From the NCBI GenBank assembly GCA_032622095.1, contig CP136065.1:149613577-149677576 (forward strand): a stretch of DNA of 64,000 bases, written 5' to 3'. Below are positions 35,137 through 44,935 of this stretch, piece by piece (within the stretch, counting starts at the first letter, position 1; every line of letters starts with the position of its first letter). Below the pieces are notes generated by a model. That model worked only from the letters and a program-made list of their open reading frames with translations. It made no database searches and was not told the origin of the DNA. Origin of the DNA: Siphonodentalium dalli. Lineage: Eukaryota; Mollusca; Scaphopoda; Gadilida; Siphonodentaliidae. The translations under genes and the position numbers were made by a program.

Positions 35137-36660
35137 GTGGTGTTCTGAAGCCATCATTAAGAGATCGGTACAAGACGGTCACTCCAATATGTGAACAGCG
35201 CAGTGGTGCTGGACTGACTCCAGTTGTCGCCAGACCATATGGGAAATATCAGAATTATCAAAGACTATATTAGTATATAGACTACATGTAGTATATATGT
35301 AAATACTAAAGCATATGTAAGATTGAATTGGAGTTTATAGTTCATCTGTCATTTGGGTTAACATGATTGGGGCTAAGCCGCTTAGAAGTGCATAGTTTGG
35401 GTTATTGACAAGTATTATACAGTTATTTTTAAAGATACTGAAAAAAAAAAAAGTTAAGCCTACCTACCTACCCTAATTTTTTTCAGCTCGTTAGCGGAAA
35501 CAAACGTATTTTTTTGTTAGGCCTAATAACAAAATTATTTAATTAAAAAAAAAATTGTCATTGACACTAATTTGTTTTAGTTGCATACCATTAATTAGGT
35601 GTGATGTCCTGTTTTGAAAATATGAAGATTTTATTGCAATAGATGCATGTAATATAATGATATCAATAAATTGCCATGTGAACATCCAATATCCAGAGTA
35701 TATGAGAGTACCTTTAATATATGTCATTTCAAGCGATATCTGTTATTAATTGAGTGATGACTTATGTTACAGAGCTCTAGGGGGTGGTTGTATAAAGGTA
35801 AAGATAAACAACCTGCTGGCTGGATAATTGTTTATCCTATCTGTCCAATTGATTAATGGGTAAACCATTGGATCTCACAGTGAGAGGTCCTTGTGTGAAT
35901 AGGGACAGAGTTATGAGATTTAAAACGACTCCCCCCCCACCCCAAATACTTTAACCCATTCTTAAGACAAATTATTTGAGCTTTTGATTTTAAGTTAGGT
36001 ACTGATGTATGTATTACTGTGATCATATCTTTGACCAATTATCAGTTATAGCTAATTGCTAGAGCCAAGGTATGGCTTAAACATCTGCCGATCGTGATCG
36101 GTCTCTCGTTTCGTTTATGGATGATAACTTTATTAAATCTGAATGAAATGGAATTTGGTATGTGGGTTTACTAGCACAAAATACAGGTCAAGTTCGAATT
36201 CGGGTTCCGCCCGCCAATTTTCACCAGCGTTACCACCCTTTTTGTTGGAATCTGCACACAAATTTAATTTCCGGATGATAACTTTAATAAGTCTGAACTG
36301 AATGAAATGAAATATGGTATGTAAAAAAATAAAATAAGTGTCAATGACAATGTAGTTCAACTTGGAAATGGGATCATGCCATATATTACAGTCCATAGAG
36401 CAATATTATGCAAATTGGGGGATATAGAAACTTCCCTGAAGGGAAAAGTAACAAAAATCAATGTTTGTTTGAGACTATAGATACCGGTACTTCCTAGAAG
36501 ATGAGGCCTAAGCAGAATGACATCCTCAGAGAGTGAGTTTGGTGATGCTAGCCCACTGTGCGGGGTAGCATCACTTAATTCACCCTCAGTGGACCTCATT
36601 CTGCAAATGTTAGGCACACTATAGTCAGGCTTGATATGTATACAAGTTTTTGTATTTCAG
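35137..36660 (+). other. TEFM intron
   Basis: Holds the CCTACCTACCTACCCTAATT repeat near 35460, next to GTTAGCGGAAACAAACGT, and a partial unit of the second minisatellite family near 36115-36340. No other exon is seen. Confidence 0.6.
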
Positions 36661-36813
36661 AATATAGATACTGTTGTTGCCTTGGGTCTTCAGTACAATG
36701 GGCTGACATGGGCACATGTTGACAAGAACCTGTGTGTACATGGATGGAACCATGAAGAGTTTACTTCAATAAATCCATGCATGAGATATGACCATGTGCT
36801 TTATCATGAGGAG
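36661..36813 (+). CDS. TEFM: TEFM, exon with the WAH motif
   Basis: 51 codons between acceptor TTTTTGTATTTCAG (ending 36660) and donor GAG|GTAAGA; both joints are phase 0. It encodes NIDTVVALGLQYNGLTWAHV, then DKNLCVHGWNHEEF and YDHVLYHEE. This is the first strands of the catalytically dead RNase H-like domain of TEFM, where the segment (I/L)xWAHxDxxLxVxxW is strongly conserved. The spacing to the next exon (254 bp intron) fits. Confidence 0.93.
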
Positions 36814-37067
36814 GTAAGATTGGCATATAGTTCCTAATTAACACCACACCTAGTTCACCTGAATATATCAATAAAATAACAGGGCCACTGCCCTGTATGA
36901 ACTGCAGTAATGTATGAGCAACTCACTGGAATCGTGACTGGATGAACCCTCAGTTTTAACGATGTGATAAAAAAATTCTTATTTTAAGCACCCCCCCCCC
37001 CCCCATGAAAATACCACATATTTAACCCTTTCAACAACCATTCAACAAATTTAAAATTTATTTTCAG

Positions 37068-37511
37068 CTTTCAAGGGTTATCCAGAATATTCCCTCTTCC
37101 AAAGCCTACATAATGGAGGACCGTCTTCAACGATACACAAGTTTGAAGTTTGTGCCTATGATCTCAAACTTTAATATGTTGCAGTCAGCTCTAATAACAA
37201 TGTTGAACGCAGATTTTCAGAGCACTCACCTACATAAAGTTTATAAAATTAAGGAAGGTATTGTGACTAGGTTCTGTGAACTTAATGTGGGTGGCGAGAG
37301 GATTGCTTCAAAAAAACTGTTGGAAGATATCATCACATGGGGGAACAGTCCTGTCGGTGAAGGTGTTTATATTCCAGATGAGCTCGTCCATAATTACAAG
37401 AATGTGTCCGCTGACCAAAAAGACTTGTTTGGCAACTCATTACTTTTGGCACTAACATTCTTAAAGCTGTTTGTTCTTCAGACTCACACACTTAATTCTA
37501 TAAAGATATAG
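37068..37511 (+). CDS. TEFM: TEFM, last exon
   Basis: 147 codons after acceptor AAATTTATTTTCAG (ending 37067), finishing at TAG. It encodes LSRVIQNIPSSKAYIMEDRL, then VPMISNFNMLQSALITMLN, RFCELNVGGERIASKKLLED and PDELVHNYKNVSADQKDLFG. It completes the RNase H-like domain that dimerises and contacts POLRMT in the known protein. With the three upstream exons the visible protein is about 340 residues; human TEFM is 360 including its targeting peptide, so only the N-terminal exon is missing. A mariner-type MITE begins 10 nt after the stop, so the 3' UTR runs into a transposon. Confidence 0.94.
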   Translation, partial: LSRVIQNIPSSKAYIMEDRLQRYTSLKFVPMISNFNMLQSALITMLNADFQSTHLHKVYKIKEGIVTRFCELNVGGERIASKKLLEDIITWGNSPVGEGVYIPDELVHNYKNVSADQKDLFGNSLLLALTFLKLFVLQTHTLNSIKI

Positions 37512-37521
37512 ATACAATATA

Positions 37522-37734
37522 CAGTAATGCCCTAAGTAATCGACCCCTTAACCACAGCAGAATTATGGGTAACTTTTCAGGATTTAGTCGGAAATATGGC
37601 TTGTTGCCATTCATCGAAAAGCTCTCAGTGATGGCTTTCCGATGAATGGCAACAAGCCATATTTCCGACTAAATCCTGAAAAGTTACCCATAATTCTGCT
37701 GTGGTTAAGAAGTCGATTACTTAGAGCATTACTG
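37522..37734. mobile_element. Mariner-type MITE in the TEFM 3' UTR
   Basis: Ends CAGTAATGCCCTAAGTAATC and GATTACTTAGAGCATTACTG between TA dinucleotides. It is a near-perfect palindrome of 213 bp with arms of about 100 bp, hinged near 37625. Same family as 10918 and 41629. Confidence 0.9.
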
Positions 37735-37736
37735 TA

Positions 37737-38260
37737 CTTTTATGAAAAACTGATAAAAAATAAAAGTGCTATATGATAGCATTTCTTACTCTCAACCAGA
37801 CAGTCAAGTGGCCTTAGAAGACGGTTTCCATGTTAAATTTACAAAAGAATTATTATATAGGATAATTCCTGTAATAGATTATACATGGTGGGGAATCATG
37901 TGGTTTTGAGTTAATGAATATCACGCATTCAATATGGCTGAGGCAATCACAAATGCAACAAAAATGAGAATAAACTAGGATAATGATATATTACGTAGTA
38001 TTTTGGCAGCTACGAGCATATGCTATACTATTTTTCAGACAAGCTGATACATCATGTGTGTCCAAACTCACAGTTGTTTGGCTTGCTGTAACATTCTGAC
38101 CAAAGTTGTCAGTCAAAGGGTCCTCCTAGATGTATGGACTGGTGTATTCCACGAACCTATGACTGGCAATGTCAGCATGTTATAGAAAACTATGGAGTAT
38201 TTCCGAACAAATAGGGTATCAACATATTTTTAAAATAGACCAGCATATGATTGTAACAGT
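37737..38260. other. Intergenic, nothing recognised
   Basis: AT-rich sequence downstream of TEFM with no exon, RNA gene or repeat that I can name. Confidence 0.5.
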
Positions 38261-39440
38261 AATGAAAATGTCAATGACACTGTAGCTCAACTTGGAAAGT
38301 GAATAATTTCATGTGTTACAGTCAATGGAACGATTAGGAATGCGGAAAGTTGAAAGGTCTATAAAGTTATACTAGATTATCAACATGAAGAGATATATAT
38401 AAAGTAAAATCCAAGATGGTTGCTGATGGCTATGTTTTCCAATGAAATTCAAAATCATTTGATAGCTTCCATCTAGTAGATCAATATCAAGATTAATATG
38501 AAGTTTGGTGATGATCGGATGAGGGAACTGTCGGGTGTGCCAAAGGATTTAGTCATGCAAAGAGTAAAATCCAAGATGGCTGCCAGCGGACATGTTTTAT
38601 GGCCGAATGACCCCAAAATGACTCATTCCCCATCTACATGTCAATATTAACTTCCACGACAAATTTCATGATGATCAGACAAACAGTATGGCCAGTAGCC
38701 CGTGCTAATGGATTGAATTTTGAAATCCAAGATAGCCACTGGCAGCCATGTTTTTTTGTCGAATGACCCCAAAATGACCATTTCCATCTACATGTCAATG
38801 TCAACAGCCATGACAAATTTCATAATGATCCAACCAAAGGTACAACCTGTAGACCATGCCAAAGTATTTAGTCATGCAAAGAGTAAAATCCAAGATGGCT
38901 GCTGGCGGCCATGTTTTTTGGCCGAACGACGCCAAAATGACTTGTTCCCATCTACATGTCATTGTTAACATCCATGACAAATTTCATGATGATCAGACCA
39001 AAGGTACAACATGTAGCCCGTGCCAAAGGATTTAGTCATGCAAAGAGTAAAATCAAAGATGGCTGCTGGTGACCATGTTTTTTGGCCGAACGACCCCAAA
39101 ATTACTCGTTCCCATCTACATGTCATTATTAACATCCATGACAAATTTCATGATGATCAGACAAGCAGTACGAACTGTAGCCCGTGATAATGGATTGAAT
39201 TTTGAAATCCAAGATGGCAGCTGGTGGCCATGTTTTTTTCCCGTATGACTCCAAAATGACTGGTTCCCATCTACATATCACTGTCAACAGCTATGACAAA
39301 TTTCATAATTATCCGACCAAAGGTACGACCTGTACCTGTAGCCTGTATTGTTGATGCCTCGCACACGCACACATATGCACGGATGATGGATACCAAGCCA
39401 TGGCAATAGCTCAAACTTTACAAAGTAAAGTTGAGCTAAA
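38261..39440 (-). repeat. Pearl-like element in reverse orientation
   Basis: Starts with the reverse complement of the tail (GTCAATGACACTGTAGCTCA near 38270). It has about six diverged units (AAAATCCAAGATGGCTGC anchors) and ends with the reverse of the head, CTTTACAAAGTAAAGTTGAG, near 39418-39437. A CACACGCACACATATGCACG microsatellite is at the head side, as in the forward copies. Confidence 0.85.
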
Positions 39441-41628
39441 AGTTCTAAGTTTTTGTCTGTTCCTCATATATTATGTTTTTGTGCTTTTGTACTCTCCCTG
39501 GCCATTTTGAATGTGTGGTACTCGCCAGCCTCATAACCATGTGATTCCCCACCATGTTATAAGTGTATTATGAAGGACAAAAAATACCCAGAGCTTTGTT
39601 TGTCTGGAAGTGTATATGAAGAGGGCAGATATTTAGCGCATCAGAAGTAAGTAAATTTGACTTCAAATTTTGCCAATGTTGGACCAAATTAGCATCCATG
39701 CAGATTCACAGGATATTTTATAGGTCAGACTCGAATCATTAATGAGAAGATGGGAAGCAAAGTTTTATCTCCCTCAAACACCCACGGTAGGGCTGAAACG
39801 GTTACAGGATTTTCATGACTGGTTAACCATTTGAATTAACCGAGATTAACTGGACATGAAGGACCTACCCACGTTTTCCAGTTTGCACGGACACCGCAAT
39901 TGACACATGACATAACACTCACAGACAAACATCATGATGTTAGTTACACTGTCATGAGTATGTCGGGAATATCAAAGACCATGCCGACCCAGTTGTGCGC
40001 TTTGATGTAACAACGTTGCAATAGTACCGACTTGATACAACATGTTGTCATAATTATTCTCAGCTTCTCGTTGTTATAACATGTCCCAAACAGTTTACTT
40101 TGACTAAGGTGTGTTAACCCTTGGAATCCCAGCATTTTGCTTTGTACATGTATCTGACTATATGTTGGTGTTTTATTAAGCACTGTCTGATTACAGTTAA
40201 CTGGTCATGCAATTTTCATGGCCACGGTATTGCCAATTTAGAGATTGATATAAGAATGGATCAAGATATTGGACATGTTTGAGCTAAATCAAGAGCTGTT
40301 CTTTCTTGGTAACACTATGCCTATGCTTTACTGATTCCTTTCATTCCAGAAAATGATGTTCTATGACTAACACTAAAATTCGGTGATAAAGGTTTACTTG
40401 ACTGACTTCAAGCTATGATGGGATGCATCAGCTCTGGTAATGCAGTAAAATGGTAGTTGAGAGTACAGTTGTATTTATGGGTATTTTATTGGTAACTGAT
40501 ATGACCACCAACAATGGTTAACAAAATTTTCCATTTTCATGGATGTTTTGCCCTGTGAAGGGCATTCTTTGCAAGAAACGTATGGGTATGCACTGGCACC
40601 CAAAATTACATCCCAAGGTCTTAAGAATGTAGCTTAGTTTGAATATCTAATAAGACATAAGCACAATTAATTTAATCATTTTTAATGACATACTTTAATA
40701 ATGATACTACAGTGGGGCCACAGCAACCTAACAGTCACAATAACACATTAACCATGTCTATACTAAATACTCACTCACAGTAGTTATCCCTTGGGAAATT
40801 TGAATTGTTCAGATAATAAGTCATTTGTTGAACTTATTATCTGAAGATTTCCCTCCAATAAATAGGACTCGTTCTGCAGTTGTATTATCTGTCGTCTGCT
40901 TATATTTCCTGAAAACCCCCTCCAGATGAATAATAGACCAGTCCAATGTATTCTTCTGTTATAACTGAGTGGGAGAATACATTTAGTATAGAAATGGTTA
41001 AAGGCCGACTCAGTCTTACAAAAAATGCGAACATTGTGCAGACATCACTCATAGCTTTCCCAAACATCTGTTCCAGCCCTCACTTGGTATAGCTATTTAA
41101 ACCATCCAGTACATGGTCTGATGTTCCACAAAAGAACATAATTGAAAGACATAGGTTCATTCCTGGTCTGTTATCAAACTGCATCGTTTGGTTGTGTTTC
41201 TTCAGAGAAACCCAGCTTTTTCCAATCTTCTTTGACCATCAGATTCCTGAAACACATGAAATATTTAATTATTAACCAATATGAAACTAACCCTTTGTAT
41301 AGTGAATTAATTCCATTGAGATGTTCCGATAATATCAGGGTTCATGCTGTCGGTGGCCAAATTGGAAAATGGCCAGATTTTTTCAAAAATGACCAAATAA
41401 AATTACCTTTGGCCAAAGAAGTCACACACACCAACAGTAATGCTCTAATTAATCGACATGGAGGATGGCTTGTACATGTACTGGTGTTATGTGTGAGCAT
41501 GTAACATTGCAATAGCAGCGTAATTCATAATAACCTATCAGCCAGGGACTATTCTATTTGAAACGGACATGCCACATATGACATTGTTCTTGTTAGCTAT
41601 ATATATTGGTTGTTTATTGGCTCAACTA
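39441..41628. other. Intergenic with one dispersed repeat
   Basis: Near 40785-40990 is a reverse-oriented relative of the 11.95-12.19 kb repeat, with hairpin GTTCAGATAATAAGTC ... GAACTTATTATCTGAAG. The open frame at 41142-41504 has no recognisable domain. Otherwise empty. Confidence 0.5.
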
Positions 41629-41842
41629 CAGTAATGCCCTAAATAATTGACTCCTTAACCACAGCAGAATTATGGGTAAATTTTCAGGATTTAGTCGGAA
41701 ATATGGCCTGTTGCCATTCATCGGAAAGCTCTCACCCGAGAGCTTTCCGATGAATGGCAACAAGCCATATTTCCGAGTAAATCCTGAAAATTTACCCATA
41801 ATTCTGCTGTGGTTATGGAGTCGATTAATTAGAGCATTACTG
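41629..41842. mobile_element. Mariner-type MITE, third copy
   Basis: Ends CAGTAATGCCCTAAATAATT and GATTAATTAGAGCATTACTG, flanked by TA on both sides. It has palindromic arms of about 100 bp with GAGAGCTTTCCGATGAATGG at the hinge, the same as in 10918 and 37522. Confidence 0.9.
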
Positions 41843-41984
41843 TATCAAACAATGATGATTATTAGCCTGCTTATAGCGTCCCTTCTTAATCAATTGACAA
41901 TACTTTTCTGCTTTATGGTTTCATACGGAAAAATTGTCACCCAGACAATCCATATGAGAAGTTTGGTGACGATCGGATGAGGGA

Positions 41985-42365
41985 TGTGTTCTATAGAGTG
42001 TGCCAAAGGATTTAGTCATGCAAAGAGTAAAATCCAAGATTGCTGCCGGTGGCTATGTTTTTCATAAAAAAATATTCAGATTTGACAGCTCCCATCTAGA
42101 GGTAATCCTAAACATAAATGTATATTTTAAAAACATTTCTCCAATAAATGCAGTCTGCAGGCTGTGCCAATGAATTCAAATTTGAAATCGAAGATGGCTG
42201 CTGGCGGTCATGTTTTTTAATGATTTTGGAAAAAATTTATGGCTCCCATCTAGACTAAGAGGTCACCCCGAACATCCATATTAGTCCCCCCCCCTCCCCC
42301 GTGACAATTGGATGAGGGATGTGGCCTGTAGGGTGTGCAAAAGGAAATTGTTGTAGGATGACGGA
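41985..42365 (-). repeat. Pearl-like repeat fragment
   Basis: Two diverged units in reverse orientation (AGTCATGCAAAGAGTAAAAT near 42013; GAAATCGAAGATGGCTGCTG near 42184) without a head or tail. Confidence 0.65.
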
Positions 42366-42990
42366 AGTTGACATAAAAACAAGACATATTTGAAATGCAA
42401 CACTGATGATTGGACAATAACAGAATAACATGTAATTGGGAGTACTGTAAATGGACTAAATCGACCCGTTTACCAATTCTGCATCTCTCCGTGTCTGATT
42501 ATGATAAATAAAATCTCATTTTCATCAAATATAGTTATTTTTCTTTGTTTGGCAGAAACATAGGATATCTTGAAAAACAGCGGTGTTTGTTGACATATTT
42601 CGCTCTACTGTTACAGTAGTGTATGTAATCAAAGATTTCAACACACTGTACATGTAACTCGTCAATGAGGGATATTAATAATGAAAATATCATTAATTAT
42701 TAAAATAACAACAAAGTCTATCTAAATTTTCACATTCTTCATTTTGATAATGGATTGAAAAGCTTTATGTAATTTTTTCATCTTTACCTGCCGCAAATGT
42801 CTTCAGTAACTTTAACAACTGCGTAGCCTATACATTTATGTCTGATCCAGTTATTTAAAACCCATGAAATTGAACCTGATGTAGTGTACATCTTCAAACA
42901 ATTATAATACCGGTATATATCTTGACCAACAATATTTTATCAATGGCTACCGCTCTGCAAATTCACAGCCTATATTAGCATGCCTTGTAT
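42366..42990. other. Intergenic, nothing recognised
   Basis: AT-rich sequence with no exon or repeat that I can name. Confidence 0.5.
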
Positions 42991-43847
42991 AATGAAAGTG
43001 TCAATGACACTGTAGCTCAACTTAGGTAGGGGAATAATTTAATGGTTGACAGTAAATGGAGGAATAGGAAAGGTGCTAATTGAAATGTCTAACCTAGCTG
43101 TGCCAAAGGATTTAATTTTGAAATCCAAGATGGCCACCAACGGCCATGTTTTTTGGCCGAATGGCCTCAAAATAACTCGTTCCCATTTACATGTCAAGGT
43201 CAACAGCCATGACAAATCTCATAATGATCTGACCAAAGGTACGACATGTCGCCTGTGCCAAAGGATTTAGTCATGCAAAGAGTAAAATCCAAGATGGCTG
43301 CTGGCGGCCATGTTTTTTGGCCGAACGACGCCAAAATGACTCGTTCCCATCTACATGTCATTGTTAACATCCATGACAAATTTCATGAAGATCCGACCAA
43401 ACCTACGACCTGTAGCCCGCGCCAAAGGACTTTTTGGCCGAACGACCCCAAAATGACTCGTTACCATTTACATGTCATTGTTAACATCCATGACAAATTT
43501 CATGAAGTTCCGACCATAGCTACGACATGTAGCCTGCGCCAAAGGATTTAGTCATGCAAAGAGTAAAATCTCATGATGATCAGACGAACAGTACGACCTG
43601 TAGACCGCGCCAATGGATTTAATTTTGAAATCCAAGATGGCCACCAGTGGCCATGTTTTTTGGCCGAATGACCCCAAAATGACTCGTTCCCATCGACATG
43701 TCAATGTCAACATTCATGACAAATTTCATAAATATCAGACCAAAGGTACGACCTGTAGCCCGCGCCAAAGGTAATTGTTGACAGACACACGGACGACGGA
43801 CGCCAACCCACGGCAATAGCTCAAACTTACAAAGTAAGTTGAGCTAA
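42991..43847 (-). repeat. Pearl-like element in reverse orientation
   Basis: From the tail (AATGAAAGTGTCAATGACAC) to the head (CAAAGTAAGTTGAGCTAA), with about four units, some truncated. Near 43430 a unit is fused after an internal deletion (CCAAAGGACTTTTTGGCCGA). Confidence 0.83.
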
Positions 43848-43914
43848 AAACTCAAACATTAATCTAAGTTCGAATGAAAATGTATCTTTTTTATCTACAA
43901 CTGGAGGATATTAA

Positions 43915-44386
43915 AGGTACTCAATCCGATCAGAGGGTCCTATATTACTAAGTCTTTGGCTTTGGGGGTAACAAATATTTGAATCGAGTCGAGGAACCCA
44001 CCCATCAAAGCTCAGAGTGATTAGATATCGATTTTTAAAATCTTTTAATTTTCTGATATGTAGCCCACAAGTTGGCAGAACACGTGATCAAAACGGACAA
44101 ATTGCGGGTGTAAGATGGATAACTCTAAAATCAAGTGGTTAATTATTATTGTTAATAGTAAGCACTTGATTTTAGAGTTATCCATCTTAGTATCTTACAC
44201 ACGCAATTTGTCCGTTTTGATCACATGTTTTGCCAACTTGTGGGCTACATATCCGAAAATTAATAGATTTAAAAAATCGATATCTAATCACTTTGATGGG
44301 TGGGTTCCTCGACTCGAATCAAATATTTTTTACCCCCAAAGCCAAAGAAATAGTAATATAGGACCCTCTGATCGGATTGAGTACCT
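43915..44386. mobile_element. TTAA-type palindromic MITE, AGGTACTC family, copy 3
   Basis: Perfect TTAA at 43911-43914 and 44387-44390. Ends AGGTACTCAATCCGATCAGA and TCTGATCGGATTGAGTACCT; central hairpin CTAAAATCAAGTGGTTA with its complement. The arms are close to identical, so this looks like the youngest of the three copies. Confidence 0.92.
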
Positions 44387-44935
44387 TTAATTTTTGGTGT
44401 GGGCATATTGAAGGTTTTTTGTACTGTACTTTAACTACTTATTATAACAGAGGATATCAATTTTCTCTTTTTCTTAGGAAATTATGTAAGTATAATATCA
44501 AATAATATACTAATGTGTTGGGATTGTAGCCGTATCACTCACTTTTCCATTCGGCAGTTCAGATAATCTCTAGATTCTGCCCTACATCTTGTATTTTCTT
44601 TATTATTTTCTTTCAAGCATTTCATATATTGAGACATGAAGTCTTTGCATTCACCTGTCAAAGAGAAAAATATGGTCTGAAGCAGTTCTGTCAATTATCC
44701 CCTGCAAACTAAGTTTTGCGGGGGATATAGAAATGGGCTCCATCAATGCATATGTAACAACTTAGAGTTACGGCCCTTATTGTGTAATGGGAATTAGTGT
44801 GAAAATGGATTTTACTACTTGTATGACTCGATTAGCTGTTAGAATAGTTGGGTCCACAGACAAGCACAATGTAAAAATGTCTTTAATTGCACCATTGGAT
44901 GATGTCAACACAAAAGTCAGACTTTGAGTGATGGA
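44387..44935. other. Intergenic, nothing recognised
   Basis: AT-rich sequence between the MITE and the next element. No coding or repeat signal is seen. Confidence 0.5.

Noticed and set aside
35076-35273. Alternative frame through the TEFM linker exon (66 codons, VLKPSLRDRYKTV)
   Set aside because: It resembles the linker superficially, but would need a poor donor (ACG|GTCACT), and the phase-0 frame with better splice sites fits both neighbours.
41142-41504. 120-codon open frame in the 39-41 kb interval
   Set aside because: No domain, no splice context, composition like the surrounding AT-rich DNA.
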